Source of the DNA: Streptomyces curacoi | GTDB lineage: Bacteria > Actinomycetota > Actinomycetes > Streptomycetales > Streptomycetaceae | NCBI RefSeq assembly: GCF_001513975.1 | Contig: NZ_KQ947992.1 | Coordinates: 329,634-393,633, forward strand | Reading direction: 5' to 3' | Length of the DNA stretch: 64,000 bases | In this document: piece after piece, positions 7,321-16,082 of the stretch | Layout: each line of letters begins with the position of its first letter | How positions within the stretch are numbered: position 1 is the stretch's first letter | Made by a program: the position numbers and the translations under genes | The notes under the pieces: generated by a model | What the model saw: only the letters and a program-made list of their open reading frames with translations | Databases searched by the model: none | What the model was told of the DNA's origin: nothing

Positions 7321-8585
7321 CCCGGCGGGTGGCGGTCACCGGCATAGGCGTGGTCGCTCCGGGAGGCATCGGGGTGCCCGCGTTCTGGGACCTCCTCTCG
7401 AGCGGCCGTACCGCGACACGTGGCATCACCCTGTTCGACCCCGAGGGGCTGCGGTCCCGCATCGCCGCCGAGTGCGACTTCGACCCGCTCGCCCACGGCC
7501 TCGACCCCGAGCTGGTCGAACGCGCCGACCGGTACATACAGTTCGCCCTGGTCGCCGCCGACGAGGCCGTGACCGACAGCGGCATCGACTTCGGCACCGA
7601 GAACCCCTGGCGCGTGGCCGTGTCCCTGGGCAGCGCGGTGGGCGGGACGACCAGGCTGGAGCACGACTACGTCCTCGTCAGCGAACGGGGACAGCGCTGG
7701 GACGTCGACCACCGCGCCGCCGAGCCGGAACTGCACCGCGCCTTCTCGCCCAGCACGCTGGCCGCGGACGTCGCGGAGCGGTTCGGCGCCCAGGGACCGG
7801 TGCAGACCGTGTCCACCGGCTGCACCTCCGGGCTCGACGCGGTGGGTTACGCCTTCCACACCATCGAGGAGGGCCGCGCCGACGTCTGCATCGCCGGGGC
7901 GTCGGACTCGCCGATCTCCCCAATCACCATGGCCTGCTTCGACGCCATCAAGGCCACGTCGCCCAACAACGACGACCCGGAGCACGCCTCCCGCCCCTTC
8001 GACGCCCACCGCGACGGCTTCGTCATGGGCGAGGGCGCCGCCGTCCTCGTCCTGGAGGAACTGGAACACGCCCGTGCGCGCGGCGCACATGTCTACTGCG
8101 AGATCGGCGGCTACGCCACCTTCGGCAACGCCTACCACATGACCGGACTGACCAGTGAGGGCCTGGAGATGGCCCGGGCCATCGACGTCGCGCTCGACCA
8201 CGCGCGCGTCGACCCGACCGACATCGACTACGTCAACGCCCACGGCTCGGGCACCCGGCAGAACGACCGCCACGAGACCGCCGCGGTCAAGAAGTCCCTG
8301 GGCGCCCACGCCTACGACACCCCCATGAGCTCGATCAAGTCCATGGTGGGCCACTCGCTCGGCGCGATCGGCGCGATCGAGGTCGTCGCCTGCGTACTCG
8401 CCCTGGCCCGGCAGGTGGTCCCGCCGACGGCGAACTACGAGACCCCGGACCCCGAGTGCGACCTGGACTACGTACCGCGCACCGCACGGCCCCGCCGGCT
8501 CGACCACGTGCTCTCCGTGGGCAGCGGCTTCGGCGGGTTCCAGTCCGCGGTGCTCCTGACGGGGCCGGCTGGGAGGAAACGATGA
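7317..8585 (+). CDS. Type II PKS ketosynthase alpha subunit
   Basis: 422 aa from GTG 7317. The active-site cysteine is in VSTGCTSGLDAV and the two histidines are in VNAHGSGTRQND and KSMVGHSLGAIG, so the complete Cys-His-His triad is present. With the chain length factor it builds the aromatic polyketide backbone on the ACP by repeated malonyl condensation. ATGA overlap with the next gene couples the two subunits. It matches WhiE ORFIII in position and length. Confidence 0.95.
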   Translation: MTRRVAVTGIGVVAPGGIGVPAFWDLLSSGRTATRGITLFDPEGLRSRIAAECDFDPLAHGLDPELVERADRYIQFALVAADEAVTDSGIDFGTENPWRVAVSLGSAVGGTTRLEHDYVLVSERGQRWDVDHRAAEPELHRAFSPSTLAADVAERFGAQGPVQTVSTGCTSGLDAVGYAFHTIEEGRADVCIAGASDSPISPITMACFDAIKATSPNNDDPEHASRPFDAHRDGFVMGEGAAVLVLEELEHARARGAHVYCEIGGYATFGNAYHMTGLTSEGLEMARAIDVALDHARVDPTDIDYVNAHGSGTRQNDRHETAAVKKSLGAHAYDTPMSSIKSMVGHSLGAIGAIEVVACVLALARQVVPPTANYETPDPECDLDYVPRTARPRRLDHVLSVGSGFGGFQSAVLLTGPAGRKR

Positions 8586-9847
8586 ACGGCAGTGGTAGTG
8601 GCATACGCACCCGGCGGACCGCCGTCACGGGGATCGGTGTGGTCGCGCCCAACGGCCTGCACGCCGACACCTACTGGAAGTCCGTCAAGGAGGGCGCGAG
8701 CGTACTGGACCGCATCACCCGGGAGGGCTGCGAGCACCTTCCGCTCCGCGTCGCCGGTGAGGTCCGCGGATTCGACCCGTCGGCGCTCATCGAGGAGACC
8801 TTCCTCGTCCAGACCGACCTGTTCACCCACTTCGCCCTGGCCGCCGCGGACGCCGCCCTCCAGGACGCGGGGCTGACCAAGGCCGCCGCCGTGGCCGACT
8901 CGCCGTACTCGGTCGGTGTCGTCACCGCCGCCGGGTCCGGTGGCGGCGAGTTCGGGCAGCGGGAACTGCAGAAGCTGTGGGGACAGGGGTCCCGGTTCGT
9001 CGGGCCCTACCAGTCCATCGCCTGGTTCTACGCGGCCAGCACCGGCCAGATCTCCATCCGCAGCGGCTTCAAGGGCCCCTGCGGGGTGGTGGCCAGCGAC
9101 GAGGCGGGCGGCCTGGACGCCGTCGCGCACGCCGCCCGGGTCGTGGAGCGGGGCACCGACGTGGTCGTGGTCGGGGCGGCCGAGGCACCGCTCGCCCCGT
9201 ACTCGATGGTCTGCCAGCTCGGCTACCCCGAACTCAGCACCGACGAGGACCCGGCGACCGCCTACCGGCCCTTCACCTCGGCGGCCCGCGGCTTCGTGCC
9301 CGCCGAGGGCGGTGCCGTACTGATCGTCGAGGAGGCGGACCGGGCACACCGCCGTGGTGCGGTCGTCCGCGCCACGGTGGCGGGACACGCCGCCACCTTC
9401 ACCGGCGCCTCGCACTGGGACCAGTCACGGGAAGGACTCGCCCACGCCATACACGGCGCCCTCGACGAGGCCGGCTGTGCGCCGGAGGAGATCGACGTGG
9501 TCTTCGCCGACGCGATGGGCGTACCCGAGGCGGACCGCGCCGAGGCACTCGCCCTCGTCGACGCCCTCGGCCGGCACGGCACCCGCGTGCCCGTCACGGC
9601 CCCCAAGACCGGCATCGGGCGGTCCTACTGCGGGGCGCCCCTGCTGGACATCGCGGCCGCGGTGCTGGCCATGGAGCACGGGCAGATACCGCCGACGCCG
9701 AACGTCTTCGACATCTGCCACCAGATCGACCTGGTGACCGCCACGGCCCGCCCGGCCGAGCTCCGCACGGCCCTGGTCCTGAGCCGGGGACTCATGGGGT
9801 CCAACGCGGCGCTCGTGCTGCGCCGAGGCCCCGGGTCGACCGCCTAG
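8582..9847 (+). CDS. Type II PKS chain length factor (ketosynthase beta)
   Basis: 421 aa with GGGAGGAAACG before the ATG. Ketosynthase fold, but the catalytic cysteine is replaced: the segment equivalent to V-S-T-G-C-T-S-G reads V-A-S-D-E-A-G-G, i.e. Glu at the Cys position; the His motifs are also lost. This is the hallmark of a chain length factor, which heterodimerises with the alpha subunit and sets chain length. In most antibiotic clusters the replacement is Gln. Equivalent to WhiE ORFIV. Confidence 0.95.
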   Translation: MNGSGSGIRTRRTAVTGIGVVAPNGLHADTYWKSVKEGASVLDRITREGCEHLPLRVAGEVRGFDPSALIEETFLVQTDLFTHFALAAADAALQDAGLTKAAAVADSPYSVGVVTAAGSGGGEFGQRELQKLWGQGSRFVGPYQSIAWFYAASTGQISIRSGFKGPCGVVASDEAGGLDAVAHAARVVERGTDVVVVGAAEAPLAPYSMVCQLGYPELSTDEDPATAYRPFTSAARGFVPAEGGAVLIVEEADRAHRRGAVVRATVAGHAATFTGASHWDQSREGLAHAIHGALDEAGCAPEEIDVVFADAMGVPEADRAEALALVDALGRHGTRVPVTAPKTGIGRSYCGAPLLDIAAAVLAMEHGQIPPTPNVFDICHQIDLVTATARPAELRTALVLSRGLMGSNAALVLRRGPGSTA

Positions 9848-9932
9848 AACGGCTGCCGCCGGGCCGATGCCGTGGACAGGCGGCGGCCCGGCGGCACCAC
9901 CTCCGCACCTGGTACGACGAAGGAGAACCCGC

Positions 9933-10199
9933 ATGACCACCGAAGTGACCCAAGTGACCGTCGAGGAACTGGCCACGCTGATGAAGAAGGCCGCCGGTGT
10001 CACCGTCGACCCGCGCGACCTCGAACGCCGGGCGGACGCGCCCTTCGCCGACTTCGGGCTGGACTCGCTCGGCCTCCTCGGCATCGTGGGCGAGCTGGAG
10101 AACCGGTACGGCCGGGCGCTGCCCACCGACGCGGAGCGCTGCAAGAGCCCTCGCGCCTTCCTCGACGTCGTCAACGGCGCACTGGCGACGGGAGCCTGA
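9933..10199 (+). CDS. Acyl carrier protein of the pigment PKS
   Basis: 88 aa from ATG 9933, preceded by AGGAG. The phosphopantetheine attachment motif is DFGLDSLGLLG with the serine at residue 45. It carries the growing polyketide chain for the KS-alpha/beta pair encoded just upstream. It is followed after a single base by the cyclase gene. Equivalent to WhiE ORFV. Confidence 0.95.
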   Translation: MTTEVTQVTVEELATLMKKAAGVTVDPRDLERRADAPFADFGLDSLGLLGIVGELENRYGRALPTDAERCKSPRAFLDVVNGALATGA

Positions 10200-10200
10200 G

Positions 10201-10659
10201 GTGGCTGGACACACCGAGAACGAGATCACCATCGCCGCACCCGTCGACCTCGTCTGGGACATGACCAACGACCTGGAGCGGTGGCCGCAGCTGTTCAGCG
10301 AGTACGCCTCCTGCGAGGTGCTCTCCCGCGAGGGCGACACGGTGACCTTCCGTCTGACCATGCACCCCGACGAGAACGGCAAGGTGTGGAGCTGGGTCTC
10401 GGAACGGACCGCCGACCGCGAGAAGCTCGTCGTCCGTGCCCGCCGGGTCGAGACCGGCCCGTTCGAGTACATGAACATCGTGTGGGAGTACGAGGAGACC
10501 CCCGACGGCACCCGCATGCACTGGACGCAGGACTTCGCCATGAAGCCCGACGCCCCGGTCGACGACGCCGGGATGACGGACATCATCAACCGCAACTCGC
10601 CCATCCAGATGGCCCTCATCCGGGACCGCATCGAGGAGGTCTCGTGCACCACGCCCTGA
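10201..10659 (+). CDS. Polyketide aromatase/cyclase (SRPBCC, TcmN/WhiE ORFVI type)
   Basis: 152 aa from GTG 10201. The sequence NEITIAAPVDLVWDMTNDLE, WPQLFSEYASCEVL, MNIVWEYEETPDGTRMHWTQ and a long C-terminal helix is the single-domain aromatase/cyclase pattern. Such enzymes direct the first-ring aldol cyclisation and aromatisation of the nascent poly-beta-ketone. The 3' end overlaps the next gene by 16 bases in another frame. Confidence 0.92.
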   Translation: MAGHTENEITIAAPVDLVWDMTNDLERWPQLFSEYASCEVLSREGDTVTFRLTMHPDENGKVWSWVSERTADREKLVVRARRVETGPFEYMNIVWEYEETPDGTRMHWTQDFAMKPDAPVDDAGMTDIINRNSPIQMALIRDRIEEVSCTTP

Positions 10660-10967
10660 TCGTCGCCAGGATGGCCCCGCAGTCGGCCCAGGACATAGCC
10701 GGTGTCTTCGCGGCCTCCGACCGCGGCGAACTCCCGCACCTCGTCGGGGTGACCCAGCGCTCCCTCTTCCAGTTCGGCGATGTGTACATGCACTTCATCG
10801 AAGCCGAGCAGGACCCGGGCCCCGCCATCGCGAAGGTGACCGGGCACCCCGAGTTCGTCGACATCAGCAGAAAGCTCGAAGCGTACGTCAGCCCGTACGA
10901 CCCGCAGACCTGGCGCAGTCCCAGGGACGCGATGGCGCGGTGCTTCTACCACTGGGAGAGAGACTGA
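10644..10967 (+). CDS. TcmI-family polyketide cyclase (WhiE ORFVII type)
   Basis: 107 aa from GTG 10644, chosen because GAGGAGGT lies four bases upstream. HHALIVARMAPQSAQDIAGV, a central LPHLVGVTQRSLFQFGDVYM and a C-terminal AMARCFYHWERD fit the ferredoxin-like TcmI cyclases, which close later rings. It is the last gene of the plus-strand pigment operon and is followed by a very strong hairpin. Confidence 0.9.
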   Translation: MHHALIVARMAPQSAQDIAGVFAASDRGELPHLVGVTQRSLFQFGDVYMHFIEAEQDPGPAIAKVTGHPEFVDISRKLEAYVSPYDPQTWRSPRDAMARCFYHWERD

Positions 10968-10996
10968 ACAGGGAGAGCGACTGAAAGAACGAAGAA

Positions 10997-11033
10997 GGCC
11001 GCCGCCCGCGCCCACCAGGCGCGGGCGGCGGCC
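10997..11033. terminator. Strong bidirectional hairpin between convergent genes
   Basis: A perfect 16-bp GC stem (10997-11012 with 11018-11033) closing a CACCA loop, in the gap between the pigment operon (plus) and the amidohydrolase gene (minus). No U-tract, as is common in Streptomyces. Confidence 0.9.
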
Positions 11034-11066
11034 GTTCCGGGCGAGCCCGGTCGCCCGGTGCAGCCG

Positions 11067-12035
11067 TCAGGGACGGGCGAGCGCCGGCATCAGCCGCAGG
11101 GCGTTCTCCCGGTTGATGTCCCGCAGCTGCTGCTCCGAGAGGAAGGGGTCGCTGTCCAGCGCGGGAGCCACGCGGTCGGCGATGACATGGGCGGGGGTGG
11201 GCGGCCAGTCGGTGCCGAAGAGGATGCGGCCCGGGTCCACCGTGGACAGCAGGGTGGGCGTGGCCGAGGGGGACATGGGACCGGCCGTGTCGAAGTAGAA
11301 CCGGTGCAGGTAGTCACGGACCCGGCCGGGCTCGATGGCGGGGGTGAGGCTCCCGCCGAAGAGTTCCAGCCGGGTGGCCATGTAGGGGAGGAAGCCCCCT
11401 CCGTGCGGAAGGATGAAGCTGAGGTTCGGATAGCGGTCCAGGGTGCCGTTCCTGATGAGGTTGACGGCCGCACGGGTGGTGTCCATGAGGAAGTCGCACA
11501 CGAAGGGCGGCATTCCCGGCAGTCCCGTACTGCCGCCCGGGCCCCCGGCGGGCACTTCCATGGGGTGCGTGCTGATGACCGCGGACCGGTCGTTGAGCTC
11601 CTGCAGCAGGCGGTCGTGCGACTCGTCTCCCAGGAAGACGCCGTTCACGCTCGTCCTCGTGCTCACCCCGATGGCCCCGAGCTCGTCCAGGCCGTACCGC
11701 AGGCTCCACGAGGAGAGCTCCAGGTCGTCGAGGAACACGGGCGTGAAGAACGCGAAGCGCTCGGGGTTGCCCGCCACCACGTCGGCCGCCGCCCGCAGGG
11801 CGACCCGTGCGCTCTCCTGACGCTCCGCCCGCTCCTGGAGCCGGCCGAGCATCGCGACGGTCATGACGGCGGTGCCGATGCCCGTCTTGTCCATGACCTC
11901 CAGGGCCGTGTCCAGGTCCCAGCGGGTCCACCAGGGCAGCTTCTCGCGGTTGACGACACCTCGTTCCTCCGCCCAGTCCAGCCAGGCCGGGGCGGTGAAG
12001 TGGTGATGGACGTCGACGCGTCCGGCAATGGTCAT
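11067..12035 (-). CDS. Amidohydrolase-2 (ACMSD-like) family protein in the pigment cluster
   Basis: 322 aa from the ATG at 12035; GAGGAC lies eight bases upstream, whereas the GTG two codons earlier (12041) is too close to it. Metal-binding motifs of the amidohydrolase-2 family are present: VDVHHHF near the N-terminus, ISTHPME, LPHGGG and FGTDWP. Members include aromatic acid decarboxylases and hydrolases, so a decarboxylation or ring-opening step on the polyketide is plausible but not shown. It shares a strand with the FAD hydroxylase upstream (63-bp gap), suggesting one operon. Confidence 0.85.
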   Translation of the reverse strand: MTIAGRVDVHHHFTAPAWLDWAEERGVVNREKLPWWTRWDLDTALEVMDKTGIGTAVMTVAMLGRLQERAERQESARVALRAAADVVAGNPERFAFFTPVFLDDLELSSWSLRYGLDELGAIGVSTRTSVNGVFLGDESHDRLLQELNDRSAVISTHPMEVPAGGPGGSTGLPGMPPFVCDFLMDTTRAAVNLIRNGTLDRYPNLSFILPHGGGFLPYMATRLELFGGSLTPAIEPGRVRDYLHRFYFDTAGPMSPSATPTLLSTVDPGRILFGTDWPPTPAHVIADRVAPALDSDPFLSEQQLRDINRENALRLMPALARP

Positions 12036-12098
12036 AACCACGTCCTCGGTGTGGGTCGTTCAGTGGGAGGGGAGGGGAGGGTGAGGGGGAAGGCGGGG

Positions 12099-13748
12099 TC
12101 AGTCGCGGCAGAGCACGGTCTGCAGCACGTTCGTCAGGACGCGATCGGCGTCCGGCATCGCGGCGGCTGCGCGCCAGGCGACGAATCCGTCCGGCCGTAC
12201 GAGCACGGCACCGTCCTCGGCCGTGCCGTGCAGCTCTGCCCAGTCGGTGTCCGGATCGGGGACCAGGTCGTGGTCGGGTCCCGTGCCCACGAGATACACC
12301 TCGACCGGGACGCCCAGCTTCAACGAGGCCTTCTCCACGGCGTTCCGCCACGCCTGCCCCCTGGATCCGGCGAGCAGCACGAAGGAACGCTCGTACAGAT
12401 CCAGCGTGGAGATCCTGCGGCCCTGCCTCGCGACCCACATGTGAGGCGCACGGCTTCCCGGCTCACCGCCCAGCTGGAACGACTCGGGGACGATCGGCCG
12501 CTCGGCAGGGGCGTCCAGCACGGCATCGGAGGCGTACCGGTAGCACAGGGCGACGGTCATCAGGTCCGCCGGGTCGTCGTTGCGGCCCGCGGCGGGACTG
12601 AATCCCGGGTGCTGCTCGTCGGCCGCCTGGACGCACGCCCGGGTGCCGGTCGCGAGGGCGACGGGCCGTCGTTCCCGCTCGTAGGTGCCGAGCAGCGGCA
12701 GGCCGGCGTGGCCGCGGAGCACCGCGGCCAGTTTCCAGGCGAGGTTGTGGGCGTCCTGGATTCCGGTGTTGGAGCCGAACGCCCCGGTGGGCGGCATCTC
12801 GTGGGCCGAGTCGCCGGCCAGGAAGACCCGGCCCTGCGCGTAGCTGTCCGCCACCCGCTTCGAGGCGTGCCAGGGCGCTCTTCCGGTGATCTCGACGTCG
12901 ATGTCGAAGACGCCGACCGCGGCGCGGATGTGTGCGGCCAGCCGCTCGTCGCTGAAGTCCTCCAGGGTCTCGCCCCGGTCGGGATACCAAGGAACATGGA
13001 TCACCCAGCGCTCCTCGTTGTCCACCGGCAGCAGGGCACCCTCCCCCTGGGGGTTGGTGACATAGCAGACGACGAATCGTTTCTCTCCCACGTGGTGCCT
13101 GAGCGTCCTGCTCCGGAAGGTGACGCTGACGTTGTGGAACAGCTCGCCCGGACCTGACTGGCCGATCCCCAGACGTTCGCGGACGGGGCTCCGGGGGCCG
13201 TCGGCGGCCACCAGGAAGCCGGCGGTGACGGTACGGGTCTCACCGGTGTCCCGGTCCCTGACCTGGGCCCGCACCCCCTCGCCGTCCTGCGTGAAGGAGA
13301 GCAGCTCCGAACCGAAGCGGATGTCGGCACCCTGCTCGCGGGCGTAGTCCAGCAGGACGGGTTCCAGATCGTTCTGACTGCACAGGCACCAGTCGGAGGA
13401 GCTGACCCGGGAGATGTCCATGCCCCCCGAGATGTCCCCGATGATCCAGCGGCGCTGGGTCCCGGTGAGGGTGTCCACCTGGAGAATGCCGTCATTTCCG
13501 GCGAGAATGCCGGCCGCCTTCCGGATGCGCGATTCGAGGCCGGCGGTCCGGTAGATCTCCATGGTGCGCACATTGTTGCCGCGGCCCCGCGGGTGGGTCG
13601 ATGTCCCGGCATGCCGCTCCACGACCATGTGCTCAATTCCGAGGCGCCCCAGGAAAACGGACGTGGAAAGGCCCACCAGGGATCCGCCGACGATGAGAAC
13701 TGGTACAGATTCCGCTTCGTGTCCGCTCACGTCGACGATGTTTACCAA
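12099..13748 (-). CDS. FAD-dependent aromatic polyketide hydroxylase (WhiE ORFVIII type)
   Basis: 549 aa from TTG 13748, which has GGGAG six bases upstream; GTG 13730 is the alternative. The FAD-binding site VLIVGGSLVGLS, the DG motif VAADGPRSPVRERLG and the GD motif VFLAGDSAHEMPPTGAFGSN are intact, and a thioredoxin-like C-terminal domain follows, as in the PheA/RdmE class. It would hydroxylate the aromatic core using NAD(P)H and oxygen. It is divergent from the P450 gene across a 126-bp region. In whiE, schC and related loci the homologue is likewise transcribed divergently. Confidence 0.9.
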   Translation of the reverse strand: MVNIVDVSGHEAESVPVLIVGGSLVGLSTSVFLGRLGIEHMVVERHAGTSTHPRGRGNNVRTMEIYRTAGLESRIRKAAGILAGNDGILQVDTLTGTQRRWIIGDISGGMDISRVSSSDWCLCSQNDLEPVLLDYAREQGADIRFGSELLSFTQDGEGVRAQVRDRDTGETRTVTAGFLVAADGPRSPVRERLGIGQSGPGELFHNVSVTFRSRTLRHHVGEKRFVVCYVTNPQGEGALLPVDNEERWVIHVPWYPDRGETLEDFSDERLAAHIRAAVGVFDIDVEITGRAPWHASKRVADSYAQGRVFLAGDSAHEMPPTGAFGSNTGIQDAHNLAWKLAAVLRGHAGLPLLGTYERERRPVALATGTRACVQAADEQHPGFSPAAGRNDDPADLMTVALCYRYASDAVLDAPAERPIVPESFQLGGEPGSRAPHMWVARQGRRISTLDLYERSFVLLAGSRGQAWRNAVEKASLKLGVPVEVYLVGTGPDHDLVPDPDTDWAELHGTAEDGAVLVRPDGFVAWRAAAAMPDADRVLTNVLQTVLCRD

Positions 13749-13797
13749 GCCGGACTCCCACACACACGTCGTAGGACGAGCCGACCCGTATGGCTCA

Positions 13798-13813
13798 GCG
13801 CCGTTTGCGGCGC
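13798..13813. promoter_or_regulatory. Inverted repeat in the hydroxylase/P450 divergent promoter region
   Basis: GCGCCG and CGGCGC arms around a TTTG spacer, roughly midway between the two divergent starts (13748 and 13875). A possible shared operator; no regulator is assigned. Confidence 0.4.
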
Positions 13814-13874
13814 GGTACCGCCCGGGAAACGGTGGCACTGACCACGGAAATCCACGCCGACCCCGGGACCACTC

Positions 13875-15143
13875 ATGACGCAAGCGTTCGCATCCGAGGA
13901 ATCCGAGGAACTCTCGTCCGAGGAGGCCGCGGCCGCGGCCTCGTCGTGCAGCCGGGAATTTCGCGCCAATCCGCATCCCGTCTACGCCGCGCTGAGGGAG
14001 ACGGCGCCGGTATGCCCGCTGTCGCCCCCGCACGGTGTCCAGACGTACCTCATCACGCGGTACGACGACGCCCGGGCCGCCCTGGCCGACCCCCGGCTGA
14101 GCAAGGACATGTACGGCGCCATCGACGCCTACCACCGCATCTTCGGTGACTCGTCCATCGCCCTGGACGACAACATGCTGTTCTCGGACCCGCCGAAGCA
14201 CACCCGGCTCAGGAGGATCGTCGGCAACACCTTCACCCCGAAGCGGGTGGAGTCGCTGCGTACGCGGGTCCAGAAGATCACCGATGATCTGCTGGACCAG
14301 TGCCCGAAGTCGGAGCCGGTGAACCTGCTCCCGGAGTTCTGCTTCCCGCTGCCGCTCCATGTCATCTGTGAGCTTCTCGGCGTCCCGGAGAACGAACGCG
14401 AGCAGGCCCAGAAATGGTCCGCCACCGTCGCGCAGACCGGTTTCGGCCCGGAGGCGAGAAAAGCGCTGGAAACGGCCGAGGGAAACCTGCGCGACTATCT
14501 GGTCGACCTCATCGCGCGAAAGCACCAGGAGCCGGACGACGGACTGCTCAGCGCACTGGTCGCCGCACGGGACGAGGAAGGCGCGCTCACCGACCACGAA
14601 CTCGTGTCCACCGCCTGGGTGCTGCTTTTCGCGGGGCACAAGTCCACCGCGTACCAGATCGGAAACGGCGTCTACCATCTGCTGGCCCAGCCGGAGCAGA
14701 AACGGCTGGCTTTCAAGGACGCGAGCGCGACCGCCGCGGCCGTCGAGGAGATCTTCCGCTTCGAGACCTCCGTGGAGAACTCGACGTTCCGCTATGCGAA
14801 GGAGGACCTCGTCATCCGCGACACCCTCATTCCCAAGGGTGCGCTCGTCCAGATCTCGATCACGGGGGCCCACCGCGACCCCGAGGCCTTCGCCGATCCG
14901 GACCGCCTGGACGTCACGCGCCCGAACGTCCAGGCGACCCACATCGCCTTCGGCGTCGGCCCGCACTACTGCATCGGCGCGGCGCTCGCCCGGCTGGAGA
15001 TGCAGACCGCCCTCACCACCCTCTTCGGGCGGTTCCCGGACATGGCTCTGGCCGTGGCGCCGCAGGAGGCACGCTGGCTGACCGTGCCGTTCCCCGCCTT
15101 CCGCGGGCTGGCCGAGCTGCCGGTCGTCCTCGAACCGTCCTGA
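13875..15143 (+). CDS. Cytochrome P450 of the pigment cluster
   Basis: 422 aa. Heme-binding loop FGVGPHYCIGAALARLE with the cysteine thiolate, ExxR in VEEIFRFE, and the I-helix LLFAGHKST, where a Lys replaces the usual Glu/Asp beside the oxygen-activating Thr. It is a soluble bacterial class I P450 that needs ferredoxin partners encoded elsewhere. Its position suggests an oxidation of the pigment not present in the eight-gene S. coelicolor whiE set. Ten bases separate it from the ABM-domain gene, so both are probably one operon. Confidence 0.93.
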   Translation: MTQAFASEESEELSSEEAAAAASSCSREFRANPHPVYAALRETAPVCPLSPPHGVQTYLITRYDDARAALADPRLSKDMYGAIDAYHRIFGDSSIALDDNMLFSDPPKHTRLRRIVGNTFTPKRVESLRTRVQKITDDLLDQCPKSEPVNLLPEFCFPLPLHVICELLGVPENEREQAQKWSATVAQTGFGPEARKALETAEGNLRDYLVDLIARKHQEPDDGLLSALVAARDEEGALTDHELVSTAWVLLFAGHKSTAYQIGNGVYHLLAQPEQKRLAFKDASATAAAVEEIFRFETSVENSTFRYAKEDLVIRDTLIPKGALVQISITGAHRDPEAFADPDRLDVTRPNVQATHIAFGVGPHYCIGAALARLEMQTALTTLFGRFPDMALAVAPQEARWLTVPFPAFRGLAELPVVLEPS

Positions 15144-15153
15144 CGGGAGAACC

Positions 15154-15459
15154 ATGGAACGCGTGCGCGTCATCCGGCTGCTCCGCGTGCGAGAGGGAAG
15201 AGAAGCGGACTTCGTGGCGTCCTACCAGGGCGTGCTCGATCGCGCCGTGCGCTTCCCCGGTCACCTCGGCGAACAGCTGTGCCGCTCGGTCGACGATCCC
15301 ACTCGGTGGCTGCTCACCAGCGAGTGGGAGAGCCTGGAATCCGTCAGGAAGTGGCGCACCGACCCTGACCACACGGCTCTGGTCGAGCCGATGAACGCCT
15401 GTCTGCACGACGACCGGTGGACGGCGGTCTTCAAGGTCAGGGACATGGCGGCCCAGTAG
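15154..15459 (+). CDS. Small ABM-domain protein, paralogue of the SchA/CurD N-terminal domain
   Basis: 101 aa. VIRLLRVREGREADFVASYQ, then PGHLGEQLCRSVDDPTRWLL and TSEW align with the first domain of the 5702-6811 protein (PGHLGDQLCQSLENPSQWLI, TSEW). ABM-fold proteins include cofactor-free oxygenases and cyclases. It is co-transcribed with the P450. The duplication within the cluster supports a joint role in pigment tailoring. Confidence 0.8.
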   Translation: MERVRVIRLLRVREGREADFVASYQGVLDRAVRFPGHLGEQLCRSVDDPTRWLLTSEWESLESVRKWRTDPDHTALVEPMNACLHDDRWTAVFKVRDMAAQ

Positions 15460-15523
15460 GGCGGTGGGACCGAAAGGCGAGACAGGGCTGACCAGCATGT
15501 GACCGGCCGGTAAGGTCGGTTCC

Positions 15524-16033
15524 GTGCCGAAGCCGCTCAGCCTCCCCTTCGATCCCATCGCCCGCGCCGACGAACTCTGGAAGCAGCGCTGGGGAAACGT
15601 GCCGTCCATGGCCGCCATCACCTCGATCATGCGCGCGCACCAGATCCTGCTCGCCGAGGTCGACGCGGTGGTCAAGCCGTACGGGCTGACGTTCGCGCGG
15701 TACGAGGCCCTGGTGCTGCTCAACTTCTCCAAGGCCGGCGAACTGCCGATGTCCAAGATCGGCGAGCGCCTCATGGTGCACCCCACCTCGGTGACGAACA
15801 CCGTCGACCGGCTGGTCAGGTCCGGTCTGGTCGACAAGCGGCCCAACCCCAACGACGGGCGGGGCACGCTCGCCTCGATCACCGACAAGGGCCGCGAGGT
15901 CGTCGAGGCGGCCACCCGCGACCTGATGGCCATGGACTTCGGGCTCGGGGTCTACGACGCCGAGGAGTGCGCGGAGATCTTCGCCATGCTGCGACCGCTG
16001 CGGGTGGCGGCACACGACTTCGAGGAGAGCTGA
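15524..16033 (+). CDS. MarR family regulator
   Basis: 169 aa from GTG 15524. A winged helix-turn-helix is clear (LTFARYEALVLLNFSK, MSKIGERLMVHPTSVTNTVD, LVRSGLVDKRPNPNDGR). Just downstream is the second DUF3817 gene; MarR plus DUF3817 is a pairing I recall from other Streptomyces. It may or may not act on the adjacent pigment genes, which are separated by 64 bp on the same strand. Confidence 0.88.
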   Translation: MPKPLSLPFDPIARADELWKQRWGNVPSMAAITSIMRAHQILLAEVDAVVKPYGLTFARYEALVLLNFSKAGELPMSKIGERLMVHPTSVTNTVDRLVRSGLVDKRPNPNDGRGTLASITDKGREVVEAATRDLMAMDFGLGVYDAEECAEIFAMLRPLRVAAHDFEES

Positions 16034-16082
16034 CCGGGGGCCGGGGCAAGATCTCCCGGAACGGGTGGTTACGCTCGTGCGC

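Noticed and set aside
12099..15173. A 1024-codon open frame on the minus strand spanning the hydroxylase and the whole P450 gene in antisense
   Set aside because: Only the part up to 13748 has family motifs. The rest is the antisense shadow of the P450 gene, a common effect of high-GC codon bias.
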